This document shows positions 7,323-15,319 of a DNA stretch of 22,421 bases, one piece after another (within the stretch, counting starts at the first letter, position 1; every line of letters begins with the position of its first letter). The notes under the pieces were generated by a model, which was given only the letters and a program-made list of their open reading frames with translations, was not told the origin of the DNA and did no database searches. Source of the stretch: DASSWB01 sp035705495 (GTDB taxonomy: Bacteria > Bacteroidota > Bacteroidia > Flavobacteriales > Flavobacteriaceae); NCBI GenBank assembly GCA_035705495.1, contig DASSWB010000129.1, positions 1 to 22,421 on the forward strand. Direction: 5' to 3'. The position numbers and the translations under genes are program-made.

Positions 7323-8197
7323 TAATGTACGTTTCGTTCAATATATCTTATGATTGTTTTTGCAATATCTTTTCCCGTAGCTTCTTCAATTCCTTCCAAA
7401 CCTGGCGAGGAGTTTACTTCCAGAATCAAGGGGCCGCGGTCACTTTGCAGCATATCTACCCCCGCAACTCCCAGTCCCATTGCTTTTGCTGCTTTAATGG
7501 CAACAATTTCTTCTTCATCAGTCAGTTGAATCACCGAAGCCGTTCCGCCGCGATGTAAATTGGACCTGAATTCACCTTCTTTCCCTTGTCGTTTCATGGC
7601 GCCAACTACTTGTCCGTCAACAACTAAAGCCCTGATATCGGCTCCTTTTGCTTCCTTGATGAATTCCTGAACAATAACACGGGCTTGTAAACCATTAAAT
7701 GCTTCGATAACCGATTCGGCTGCATTTTTTGTTTCGGCTAAAACCACTCCCAATCCTTGGGTTCCTTCCAAAAGTTTGATGATTAAAGGAGCACCGCCAA
7801 CATGATCAATTATTTGACCTACATCTTTTGAGTAATTGGTGAAAACCGTTTTTGGCAATCCCAATCTTGCTCTTGAAAGCACTTGTAAGCTTCTTAATTT
7901 ATCCCGACTTCGTACCAATGCCTGGGATTCGGTAGTCGTGAAAACCCCCATCATTTCAAATTGCCGGACAACCGCGGTTCCGTAGAACGTAACGGACGCT
8001 CCAATTCTTGGAATCACAGCGTCTGTATCTTGTAAATATCTTCCCCTAAAAAAAATAGATGGCTTGCGTTTTTCAATAATCAAATCGCATTTAAGCGGAT
8101 CAATTACCTCTACTTCGTGGTTTCTTTTTTTAGCGGCTTCAATTAAACGCTGGGTGGAGTATAAATTAGCGTTTCTGGATAATACTTTTAAGATCAT
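7322..8197 (-). CDS. rimK: RimK-family ATP-grasp alpha-L-glutamate ligase
   Basis: A 291-aa ATP-grasp ligase. In E. coli RimK adds glutamates to the C-terminus of ribosomal protein S6 and can also make poly-alpha-glutamate. The N-terminal preATP-grasp part (MILKVLSRNANLYST, then AVIPRIGASVTFYG) is followed by the ATP-binding lysine K141, the glycine-rich loop EGTQGLGV (144-151) and the hinge VQEFI (176-180). Next come the metal and substrate residues DIRALVVDG (187-195), MKRQGKEGEFRSNLHRGG (201-218) and LILEVNSSPGLEGIE (257-271). All key residues are intact and the length is normal. It overlaps the protease-like gene by 4 bases (8194-8197) and the AstE-like gene by 1 base, so expression is coupled. 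Whether S6 is the target cannot be read here; no S6 gene lies in the window. Confidence 0.94.
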   Translation of the reverse strand: MILKVLSRNANLYSTQRLIEAAKKRNHEVEVIDPLKCDLIIEKRKPSIFFRGRYLQDTDAVIPRIGASVTFYGTAVVRQFEMMGVFTTTESQALVRSRDKLRSLQVLSRARLGLPKTVFTNYSKDVGQIIDHVGGAPLIIKLLEGTQGLGVVLAETKNAAESVIEAFNGLQARVIVQEFIKEAKGADIRALVVDGQVVGAMKRQGKEGEFRSNLHRGGTASVIQLTDEEEIVAIKAAKAMGLGVAGVDMLQSDRGPLILEVNSSPGLEGIEEATGKDIAKTIIRYIERNVH

Positions 8198-8619
8198 TGG
8201 TTTTTTTCGTTAAAGGAAACATCTACAAGCTCTGTGTCCACTATAAACTTTTTATTCAAGAATTTTCTTCCAATTAATACGGGATATCTCATTTCTTGTC
8301 GATCACTGAGCGAAAGAGAAATTTTATAGGTTTTTCCAAAGAGCGAAATCGTTGATTGCACCTGATATCTCTTCTGAACAATTCCATTGCTGCTTTTCAC
8401 AAACAAAATATCATAATTTTCAAAGATAAATTCCCGCCCATTGTACAAGGGATGTTCTTCATCCAGAAAGGTGCATTTTAAAACTTCTTTCTCTTCTTTT
8501 ATGTTATCACAATGAATAGAAGAGGTATAAGCGCCCGTATCTATTTTTATGGCAATATCGTTTAATTTCAAAGCAGGAAAATCTGCTTTATCCACTCGGC
8601 CGATTACAATTTTCTCCAT
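8194..8619 (-). CDS. RimB-like retropepsin-fold protease (RimK/ATP-dependent zinc protease family)
   Basis: A 141-aa protein of the family usually named putative ATP-dependent zinc protease (COG4067/PF05618), related to RimB. The aspartic-protease signature DTGAYTSSIH (27-36) is intact in the segment IKIDTGAYTSSIHC. The second conserved region, RYPVLIGRKFLNKKFIVD, sits near the C-terminus. A single D-T-G-A per chain suggests a retropepsin-like dimer; the zinc label has no support in the sequence. In Pseudomonas the rimA-rimB-rimK operon has RimB opposing or tuning RimK-dependent S6 glutamylation. Here it is the first gene of the operon and overlaps rimK by 4 bases. Its start at the ATG at 8619 is preceded by the divergent spacer shared with uvrC. 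Cleavage of the glutamylated target is inferred. Confidence 0.88.
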   Translation of the reverse strand: MEKIVIGRVDKADFPALKLNDIAIKIDTGAYTSSIHCDNIKEEKEVLKCTFLDEEHPLYNGREFIFENYDILFVKSSNGIVQKRYQVQSTISLFGKTYKISLSLSDRQEMRYPVLIGRKFLNKKFIVDTELVDVSFNEKNQ

Positions 8620-8817
8620 ATGTGCAAGTTAATAAAAAGCGGTGGGCTTAATCTTAACGATTTCTCAAAATAGAAAAGTGACTCAATTCTATTTTTTAAA
8701 ACTGAAAAATTTCCGCAAAAGAACAAAAATCTTTTTATTCTACATTTATTCAGGAAACTTTTTAATGATAAGCAAGTATTGTAATTTAGCATTCTCTGCA
8801 AAATAGTGGTTCTCAGC
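8620..8817. promoter_or_regulatory. Divergent promoter region between the Rim operon and uvrC
   Basis: A 198-base AT-rich spacer between two outward-facing transcription units, so it should hold both promoters. For uvrC, TAATTTAG at 8782-8789 is one mismatch from the flavobacterial -7 box TAnnTTTG, with a T-rich block (ACTTTTT) about 19 bases upstream. For the Rim operon, a TATTTTG sequence on the minus strand near 8665-8671 is off by one base from the consensus. Neither site is a full match, so only the region, not an exact promoter, is claimed. Confidence 0.4.
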
Positions 8818-10611
8818 ATGAACAATCCTTCAATAGAAGTTCAAATCCAATCCTTGCCCAGCAGCCCTGGGGTTTATCAATATTACGATAAAGACGGAAA
8901 GATTTTATATGTTGGGAAAGCTAAAAATTTGAAAAAAAGGGTTTCTTCCTATTTCAATAAAAATCATGGCAGTTATAAAACGGGTTTAATGGTCAGAAAA
9001 ATAGTGACCATTAAACATATTGTGGTGGCGACCGAAAGTGATGCTTTGTTGCTGGAAAATAATCTGATCAAAAAATACCAGCCACGATACAATGTGCTGC
9101 TCAAGGACGATAAAACCTACCCTTGGATTTGTATAAAGAACGAAAGATTTCCACGGGTTTTTCCGACTAGAAAATTGGTTAAAGATGGAAGCGAGTATTA
9201 CGGTCCTTTTACGAGTTTCAAAACTGTGAACACACTGCTCGATTTAATTAAAAGCCTTTATCCGCTTCGGACCTGCAACTACGATTTGTCAGAAGAGAAA
9301 ATAAGGGCGGGAAAATATAAAGTTTGTTTGGAATATCACCTCGGCAATTGTAAAGGTCCTTGCGAAGGACTTCAGAGTCAGGAAGAATATGATAAAAACA
9401 TCCGTGAAATCCGCGACATTATAAAGGGAAATTTTAAAGAACCTCTTTTACAGTTTAAAAAAGAAATGCAGGGATTTGCTGCCAATATGGCTTTTGAAGC
9501 TGCGCAAGAAATGAAAGAGAAAATTCAGGTATTGGAAAATTATCAGGCGAAATCGACTGTTGTGAATGCCCGAATTACCAATGTTGATGTTTTCAGTATT
9601 TTTAGTGATGAAGGTTATGCTTATGTGAATTTTCTTCAACTTTCTCACGGTGCGATTATCCGATCGCACACCATTGAAATGAAGAAAAAACTGGATGAAT
9701 CGGATGAGAAATTACTGGAATTGGCAATTACGGAAATCAGACAACGTTTTAATTCGATGTCAAAAGAAATATATCTTCCGTTTAAGGTAAATGTGGAAGA
9801 AGGGCTAAAAGTCACGGTTCCAAAACTGGGGGACAAAAAAAGTATTTTGGATCTGTCCCTGCGTAACGCGAAATATTTCCGTCAAGACAAATTGAAACAA
9901 ATCAAAATTGTAGATCCGGACCGTCATGTAAACAGGATTATGGCGCAGATGAAGCAGGATCTTAGATTATCAGTGGAGCCCAGACATATTGAATGTTTTG
10001 ACAATTCAAACATTCAAGGCACAAATCCGGTGGCGGCGTGTGTTGTTTTTAAGGATGGAAAACCGAGCAAGAAAGATTACAGAAAATTCAATATCAAAAC
10101 AGTAGAAGGTCCAGATGATTTTGCTTCAATGGAAGAAGTGGTTTACAGAAGATACAAACGTTTATTGGCCGAGGAAGAGCCTTTACCACAACTAATTATT
10201 GTCGATGGTGGTAAAGGCCAATTGTCATCGGGGGTAAAAGCGTTGGAGATTCTCGGATTGAGAGGGAAAATCGCCATTATTGGAATTGCAAAAAGACTCG
10301 AAGAAATTTATTATCCAGGAGATCCGATTCCCATGTATTTGGATAAAAAATCGGAAACACTTAAAATAATTCAGCAACTTCGGAACGAAGCGCATAGATT
10401 TGGTATTACCTTTCACCGAAATAAAAGAAGTAAAGCCGCTTTACATACGGAATTGGATGATATTCGCGGTATTGGAGAAAAGACGATGGTTCAATTACTG
10501 GCTCAATTCCGATCGGTGAAAAGAATAAAGGAAGCCTCTCTTGACGAACTAAAAGAAAGTGTGGGAACAGCGAAAGCTGCCATTATTTACAATTATTATC
10601 ACACAACATGA
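8818..10611 (+). CDS. uvrC: UvrABC nucleotide-excision repair nuclease subunit C
   Basis: A 597-aa nuclease that makes the 3' and 5' incisions around bulky DNA lesions marked by UvrAB. The start is taken at the ATG at 8818, with MNNPSIEVQ leading into the family N-terminus; the upstream in-frame GTG at 8806 only adds MVLS. The GIY-YIG domain shows GVY (18-20), YVGKAKNLKKR (31-41) and E80 in the LLENNLIKK segment. Four cysteines, C153, C170, C178 and C182 (last three in VCLEYHLGNCKGPC), match the cluster-binding set described for UvrC. A UVR segment, the RNase H-like 5' nuclease (IECFDNSNIQG, LIIVDGGKGQL) and C-terminal helix-hairpin-helix pair (DDIRGIGEKT, ESVGTAKAA) complete it. The stop overlaps the patatin start by 4 bases. 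Confidence 0.98.
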   Translation: MNNPSIEVQIQSLPSSPGVYQYYDKDGKILYVGKAKNLKKRVSSYFNKNHGSYKTGLMVRKIVTIKHIVVATESDALLLENNLIKKYQPRYNVLLKDDKTYPWICIKNERFPRVFPTRKLVKDGSEYYGPFTSFKTVNTLLDLIKSLYPLRTCNYDLSEEKIRAGKYKVCLEYHLGNCKGPCEGLQSQEEYDKNIREIRDIIKGNFKEPLLQFKKEMQGFAANMAFEAAQEMKEKIQVLENYQAKSTVVNARITNVDVFSIFSDEGYAYVNFLQLSHGAIIRSHTIEMKKKLDESDEKLLELAITEIRQRFNSMSKEIYLPFKVNVEEGLKVTVPKLGDKKSILDLSLRNAKYFRQDKLKQIKIVDPDRHVNRIMAQMKQDLRLSVEPRHIECFDNSNIQGTNPVAACVVFKDGKPSKKDYRKFNIKTVEGPDDFASMEEVVYRRYKRLLAEEEPLPQLIIVDGGKGQLSSGVKALEILGLRGKIAIIGIAKRLEEIYYPGDPIPMYLDKKSETLKIIQQLRNEAHRFGITFHRNKRSKAALHTELDDIRGIGEKTMVQLLAQFRSVKRIKEASLDELKESVGTAKAAIIYNYYHTT

Positions 10612-12830
10612 AAATAAAATTGAGCATCTTGATTTTTTGCTTTACAGTCGCTTGTTTTTCACAACAGGTTCAAGATGTGAAAGTTGGTTTGGTATTAAGC
10701 GGTGGTGGCGCCAAAGGTTTGGCGCATATTGGCACCTTAAAAGTTTTGGAAGAAGCTGGGGTTCGTGTTGATTACATCGGCGGAACCAGCATGGGTGCAA
10801 TTGTGGGTGCGCTTTACGCTTCCGGATACAGTGCTTCTCAACTGGATTCTATTTTCCGAAAAACAGATTTTACAGGTGTTATCCAAGACGAACTTCCCAG
10901 AAGGGCAAAAACTTTTAATGAAAAAGAAGATGCAGAAAAATATGTACTGACGCTGCCTTTTAACGATTTTAAACTTTCTTTTCCTTCGGGTCTTTCAAAA
11001 GGTCAAAATTTATACAATCTCATTTCCCGTCTCACGAGCCATGTGAGCGGAACGACGAAATTTAAAAATCTACCGATTCCATTTTTTTGTATTGCAACAA
11101 ATGTGGAGACTGGAGAGGAAGTATTGATAGAGACAGGTTCGCTGGCAAAAGCAGTTTCGGCGAGTGGTGCGATTCCTTCCATTTTTAGCCCGGTGATGAT
11201 CAACGATCAACTTTTGACAGATGGTGGAATTGTAAACAATTTTCCGGTCAATGAAATGTTGCAAAAAGATGTAGACGTGATTATAGGAGTGGATGTTCAG
11301 AATAAACTGGTAAACAGGGACGAATTAAACAGCGCTTTTGATATACTTACGCAAATTAGCAATTTTGTGACTGGGGAAAACACGCTGACAAAAATTCAGC
11401 TTACGGATATTTATATTAAACCCAATGTAACGGAGTTTAATATTCTTGATTTTCAAAAAGGAGAACGGATTATAGATAGTGGAGAAGTTGAAGCAAGAAA
11501 ATATTTTGCAGATTTAGAGGAACTTGCATCGATGCAACAAGGGGAACTTTCAAGACCAAATCTGAAGCCAAACGATAGTTTGCAAATAAATAAAATCGTT
11601 ATTAAGGGTGTTACAAGTTATCCCAGATCTTACATCCTCGGGAAGCTACAAGTTCAAATTCCGCAAAAAATTTCTTTTCAAAAACTCAATCTCGGAATCA
11701 ACAATTTATCGGCAACCGGTAATTTTAAAAGGATAAGCTATAAGTTGGATTCTTTTGAAGACGGCGAGCAATTAACATTGGATGTTGAGGAAAATGAAAA
11801 TACCACGCTTTTAAAACTTGCTGTTCATTATGATGATTTGTATAAAAGTGGTGTTTTGTTGAACCTGACCAAAAAGCGTTTGCTTTTTACGAATGACAAT
11901 GCTTCAATAGATGTTGTAGTGGGTGATAATTTTCGGTATAATTTTAAATACTTTATAGACAAAGGTTATTATTGGAGCATAGGGGTCAATTCAAAATTAA
12001 ATAGCTTTAACAAGAGCGTGGGACTGGGTTTTGTTGATGAACAATCTATTCCCAGCGGAAGCAGTTTGAACAAATTATCAATAGATTACTTGGATGTCAC
12101 CAGCAGGGTTTATTTGGAAACCTTCTTTAAAAATGCTTTTTCCTTTGGTTTTGGTGCCGAGCATAAATATCTCAAAATTGAATCTGAAACCCTAGAGGAT
12201 TTTAATCAAAATAGTCACGGAACGGCAGTTTTTGAAAACAACAATTATTACAGCGGATTTACCTTCTTGAAACTCGATACTTTCGATAATAAATATTTTC
12301 CCACCAAAGGAATCATGTTCAATGGAGATCTTCATTTGCATCTTTTTTCATCCAGTTTCAATGAAATCCTAGCTGGATTTTCTGTGGCAAAAGCAAGTGC
12401 AACTTATGTAGTTTCCCCCATAAATAGAGTCGCAACCAGTATTTCTGCCGAAGGAGGATTCCGAATTGGGGAGAATGGAAATAAATATTTTGATTTTTAC
12501 CTTGGGGGTTATGGCAATGCGCCTTTAAATAATTTCGTTCCATTTTTGGGATATGATTTTCTTGATATTTCAGGGAACAGTTATCTAAAATCTGAATTCA
12601 AAATAGATTATAGATTTTATAAAAAGAACCATTTAATTGCGACTGCAAATTTTGCCAAAGTTGAAGATAAACTTTTTGAACAGGGAAGTTGGTTGGAGTT
12701 GCCCGATTACTCCGGTTATAGTCTCGGCTACGGAATGGATTCTTTCATCGGTCCGCTGGAAATGAAATATTCATATTCCCCCGAGACCCATCAAAGTCAT
12801 TGGTTTTTTAGCCTAGGTTTTTGGTTTTAA
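10608..12830 (+). CDS. Patatin-like phospholipase with POTRA and outer-membrane beta-barrel
   Basis: A 740-aa outer-membrane protein. The signal peptide (about 1-18, ending ACFSQ) is followed by a patatin domain with the oxyanion-hole motif GGGAKG (32-37), the nucleophile S61 in GTSMG and the dyad aspartate D205 in DGG. The Ser-Asp dyad is therefore intact and should hydrolyse acyl esters of phospholipids. A single POTRA-like segment (about 325-395, beginning NDSLQINKIVIKG) leads into a C-terminal BamA/Omp85-like barrel (about 400-740) that ends in aromatic FFSLGFWF, as outer-membrane proteins do. This is the PlpD-type architecture, a type Vd autotransporter in Pseudomonas, and common in Bacteroidota. 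The start overlaps the uvrC stop (ATGA at 10608-10611), so translation is likely coupled although the functions are unrelated. Confidence 0.95.
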   Translation: MKIKLSILIFCFTVACFSQQVQDVKVGLVLSGGGAKGLAHIGTLKVLEEAGVRVDYIGGTSMGAIVGALYASGYSASQLDSIFRKTDFTGVIQDELPRRAKTFNEKEDAEKYVLTLPFNDFKLSFPSGLSKGQNLYNLISRLTSHVSGTTKFKNLPIPFFCIATNVETGEEVLIETGSLAKAVSASGAIPSIFSPVMINDQLLTDGGIVNNFPVNEMLQKDVDVIIGVDVQNKLVNRDELNSAFDILTQISNFVTGENTLTKIQLTDIYIKPNVTEFNILDFQKGERIIDSGEVEARKYFADLEELASMQQGELSRPNLKPNDSLQINKIVIKGVTSYPRSYILGKLQVQIPQKISFQKLNLGINNLSATGNFKRISYKLDSFEDGEQLTLDVEENENTTLLKLAVHYDDLYKSGVLLNLTKKRLLFTNDNASIDVVVGDNFRYNFKYFIDKGYYWSIGVNSKLNSFNKSVGLGFVDEQSIPSGSSLNKLSIDYLDVTSRVYLETFFKNAFSFGFGAEHKYLKIESETLEDFNQNSHGTAVFENNNYYSGFTFLKLDTFDNKYFPTKGIMFNGDLHLHLFSSSFNEILAGFSVAKASATYVVSPINRVATSISAEGGFRIGENGNKYFDFYLGGYGNAPLNNFVPFLGYDFLDISGNSYLKSEFKIDYRFYKKNHLIATANFAKVEDKLFEQGSWLELPDYSGYSLGYGMDSFIGPLEMKYSYSPETHQSHWFFSLGFWF

Positions 12831-12863
12831 AAATTTGAATGGAATTGATTCAATACGATTCGA

Positions 12864-13031
12864 TTATTCCCTCAGGTGCTTGACCACCGCATATATAAAT
12901 AAGACAACTCCCAATGTCAACAAAATATATTTTATTGCGGACTGGTCAGTTGAAAATGATCGGGAACCCATTAAAAACAAACCGGCAATGAGGTAAAGGT
13001 AGATTGGTTTTAATAGTGATTTTGAGTTCAT
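12864..13031 (-). CDS. Small two-helix membrane protein, 55 aa
   Basis: An ATG at 13029-13031 opens a 55-codon frame ending with TAA at 12864-12866. The product starts MNSKSLLKPIYLYLIAGLFL, then a short polar turn (GSRSFSTDQSA), a second hydrophobic segment (IKYILLTLGVVLFIYAVV) and a basic end (KHLRE). This is a clear helix-loop-helix inner-membrane hairpin with positive residues at both ends. It lies 21 bases after the stop of the PlsC-like gene on the same strand and fills an otherwise empty 222-base gap. It is probably the last gene of the suf-to-plsC run. Function is unknown. The frame could be chance, but its start, composition and topology argue for a real gene. Confidence 0.7.
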   Translation of the reverse strand: MNSKSLLKPIYLYLIAGLFLMGSRSFSTDQSAIKYILLTLGVVLFIYAVVKHLRE

Positions 13032-13052
13032 ATTTTGCTGTTAAGTGCGTTC

Positions 13053-13793
13053 TTATCTAATATCGGCAGTAATAATCCGTTCAACTTTTGCGATCATGGC
13101 CTCGGGCTCTTCCAATTTTACAGGCATCGGTTCATGGACTTTTACTTTTAAATGAACGCCCACGCCCAAAGGGAAATTGCCGTTTCTGAATAATTTCCAA
13201 GAGTTGTTGATCGTAATTGGAACAACTTGTGCCTCTGGCATTTTTTTGAACAGCATCAATAAACCTTGTTCTGCGAATTTTTTAGGTTTTCCGGTCCGGC
13301 TACGGGTTCCTTCAGGAAATATGACGGCCGATCTGTTGTTTTTGTTGAGGTATTCCGCGAAATTTTTCAAAGTTAAAATTGCCTGCCTCGGATTTTTTCT
13401 GTCGATTAAAACAGAGCCTCCATGTCTCAGATTGAAGGAAATACTCGGAATTCCCTTTCCCAATTCTTGTTTGCTGACAAACTTTGGATGGTGTTTCCGC
13501 AGAAACCAAATGATGGGCGGAATATCATACATTCCTTGATGGTTCGCCACAAAAATACATGGGGTGTCCGTACTAATGTTGTAAGGATTTTCAAAAGAGA
13601 AACGCGTTCCAAGAATATTCAGGCAACGTAACAGCATCAAATTAAAAACATCAACACTTTTTTTATGGGCTTCATAACCACCAAGTTTTAAACTTATCCA
13701 TTGGATGGCGTGAAAAACGAGTAAATTCAGAAAAAAAATCAGGTAAAAAATAACCGATAAAGGATAGGAAATAATTTTTTTGATCAATTTCAT
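13053..13793 (-). CDS. plsC: 1-acyl-sn-glycerol-3-phosphate acyltransferase (PlsC family)
   Basis: A 246-aa membrane-associated acyltransferase that makes phosphatidic acid from lysophosphatidic acid. An N-terminal hydrophobic helix (about 8-30) is followed by the catalytic NHQGMYD (H85 and D90 of the HX4D motif), the block LIDRKNP (129-135) and the substrate-binding FPEGTRSRTG (159-168). A later VVPITINNSW segment completes the LPLAT fold. The length is normal for the family. It starts 31 bases after the DUF3078 stop and is followed by the 55-aa membrane protein, all on the minus strand. Other LPLAT members (lysophospholipid or ornithine-lipid acyltransferases) cannot be fully excluded, since motifs alone do not set the acceptor. 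Confidence 0.92.
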   Translation of the reverse strand: MKLIKKIISYPLSVIFYLIFFLNLLVFHAIQWISLKLGGYEAHKKSVDVFNLMLLRCLNILGTRFSFENPYNISTDTPCIFVANHQGMYDIPPIIWFLRKHHPKFVSKQELGKGIPSISFNLRHGGSVLIDRKNPRQAILTLKNFAEYLNKNNRSAVIFPEGTRSRTGKPKKFAEQGLLMLFKKMPEAQVVPITINNSWKLFRNGNFPLGVGVHLKVKVHEPMPVKLEEPEAMIAKVERIITADIR

Positions 13794-13824
13794 TTTTTGA
13801 GCATAAAAAAATCAGCGGAAATCT

Positions 13825-14724
13825 TTAATAATTATAATTGACTGCGAGTCCGAAAACTTCCCGAACCTGAAAAGCACCCACAGTATTATCATCATAAATT
13901 GCTTGAAAAATGACGTTCGTGCTCAGGTATTTATTAATTGTCATATTGACGTTCAGAATATAATCGATATCGATATTCTGCGGATTGTCAAGATAATTGG
14001 AATACAAATTAAGTATATGTTCAATATTCACATTTTTGATCAATTCATATTTGGAATACGCTGAAACCGAAGCACCAAATTCATAACGTATGGATTCCCC
14101 TTGATCTATTCCAAAATAGGCACCATCTACATATCCCGGAGTCGTTGTAAAGTCTTTATCCACGAAAATAAAACGTGAAGTGGCAGGCGCAATATTGACT
14201 TTCAGATTATCAGATTTTTTCCAAAGAAAACCGGGTCCTATTTGTAAGTAAGCAGGTGAAAAAAAGTGCGTTACTTCTGTTCTGGTTTCTTCTCCTGTTA
14301 CAGCATCTTCGCTATATTCATAACCTTTTGTAAACTGCGTTTTGAAATTTGTAAAGAAGGAATAATACCATTCGGTTTCAGAAATCTGTCTCCCTAAAAT
14401 GGAATTGAATTCCAGTCGGTCACTGGTTTTACGTGTATATTTGGCATCTTCATTTTTCGTGATACCATAATTTGCGAACAACGAATTGTCCCAAGACCAA
14501 TCGTCCGATTTATAATTGAATTGATATGATAAAATAGCATCGGCAGCGATATTTGATGTTCCACCGCCAGCCCATTCAGCGTTAAAAGCAGATTGATTGA
14601 ACAACAAAGAGACATTTAAAGTGTCTGTCCATTCCTGAACAACCTGTTCCGATTCTTGTGCATTCACACCACCGATTCCAACAAGGATAAAAAGTATAAG
14701 TACGAATTTATTCATATTTTTCAT
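13825..14724 (-). CDS. DUF3078 family exported protein
   Basis: The start is set at 14724 (MKNMNKFVLILFILVGIGG), because the longer frame from 14784 would overlap the upstream DUF2480 gene by 50 bases. The chosen start lies 10 bases after that gene's stop. The 299-aa product has a signal peptide ending NAQ (about 21-23). The mature protein opens with the DUF3078-type block LLFNQSAFNAEWAGGGTSN (about 40-58) and continues with regular amphipathic strands, aromatic girdles and a final VNYNY. An outer-membrane or periplasmic beta-barrel-like protein is likely. DUF3078 is a Bacteroidota family with no assigned function. Its place just behind the suf genes is probably shared transcription and not proof of an iron-sulfur role. 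Confidence 0.85.
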   Translation of the reverse strand: MKNMNKFVLILFILVGIGGVNAQESEQVVQEWTDTLNVSLLFNQSAFNAEWAGGGTSNIAADAILSYQFNYKSDDWSWDNSLFANYGITKNEDAKYTRKTSDRLEFNSILGRQISETEWYYSFFTNFKTQFTKGYEYSEDAVTGEETRTEVTHFFSPAYLQIGPGFLWKKSDNLKVNIAPATSRFIFVDKDFTTTPGYVDGAYFGIDQGESIRYEFGASVSAYSKYELIKNVNIEHILNLYSNYLDNPQNIDIDYILNVNMTINKYLSTNVIFQAIYDDNTVGAFQVREVFGLAVNYNY

Positions 14725-14734
14725 TTTCAAAAAT

Positions 14735-15244
14735 TCAAGTTTTTTTCTGTTTGTAGAGTGGCACAAATGAACAGGCTTCTCCATATAAAATGCTTTTTAC
14801 AATCGGTTGCAATTTCAAAATAAGCTGAATATAAGCGTTTTCCGGAACCGGTTTGTGTGAGCAACCTTTTACAATAACCGGTAAATCTTTCAAATCCGAA
14901 AAATCAAGTTTTTCAATAATTTCTGTGTAAAGAACCGTTTCCAGTTTTTCAAGGTTTCCCACCACTACTTTTTTTGCGTAAGGCTGGAGGTAAGTAGTTA
15001 AAAGCATATAAGCCCAAGCGGGAATAATTGCATCGGTAGAACAAGTTAACGCAACATAAGAATCTTGATATTGATTCCAATCATGATTCATGGCTTCTTC
15101 CCTGAAATCTTTTTCACGGAGCACAATTTCTTCCAAAAGCCACTCTTTGATATCAAAAAGAACCCTGTTTCCTACAGGATAATAATCTTCAAGATTTACT
15201 GTGACAAGCTTGCTATTGGCAACACGATTTACAATTTCAGACAT
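14735..15244 (-). CDS. DUF2480 family protein
   Basis: A 169-aa soluble protein with no signal peptide or membrane helix. It begins MSEIVNRVANSKLVTVNLED and carries the conserved-looking blocks EWLLEEIVLREKDFRE, ALTCSTDAIIPAWAYMLL and VIVKGCSHKPVPENAYIQL. The cysteines at the TCSTD and GCSHK sites and one near the end (EACSFVPL) could bind metal or a cluster, but this is only a suggestion. From memory, DUF2480 is confined mainly to Bacteroidota and is often encoded beside suf genes, as here. It is separated from the SufT-like gene by 75 bases that hold a GC-rich palindromic repeat. Function is unknown. Confidence 0.85.
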   Translation of the reverse strand: MSEIVNRVANSKLVTVNLEDYYPVGNRVLFDIKEWLLEEIVLREKDFREEAMNHDWNQYQDSYVALTCSTDAIIPAWAYMLLTTYLQPYAKKVVVGNLEKLETVLYTEIIEKLDFSDLKDLPVIVKGCSHKPVPENAYIQLILKLQPIVKSILYGEACSFVPLYKQKKT

Positions 15245-15284
15245 TTTTTATAGTTGAAAAAATTAAAAAGCCTTTCTATTTATG

Positions 15285-15315
15285 AGTTCCTCCCCTTGGG
15301 GGAGGTTTGCAGGGA
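15285..15315. repeat. GC-rich palindromic repeat after the SufT-like gene (copy 2)
   Basis: CCTCCCC (15289-15295) pairs with GGGGAGG (15299-15305) across a TTG loop, followed by TTTGCAGGGACT. It shares the CCTCCCC / GGGGGAGG core and the following weaker G-rich block with the copy inside ileS. It lies 4-35 bases beyond the SufT-like stop (15320-15322) in the direction of transcription, so a transcript would carry the hairpin between the SufT-like and DUF2480 genes. It could act as a processing or attenuation hairpin, but no T run follows on the minus strand. Confidence 0.65.
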
Positions 15316-15319
15316 CTGA

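Noticed and set aside
8604..8825. 73-codon minus-strand frame over the Rim/uvrC spacer
   Set aside because: It starts inside uvrC, runs through the divergent promoter region and overlaps the RimB-like start. The product is Phe/Leu/Arg-rich with no recognisable features.
14725..14784. Upstream start for the DUF3078 gene
   Set aside because: It would add 20 polar residues before a normal signal peptide and overlap the DUF2480 coding region.
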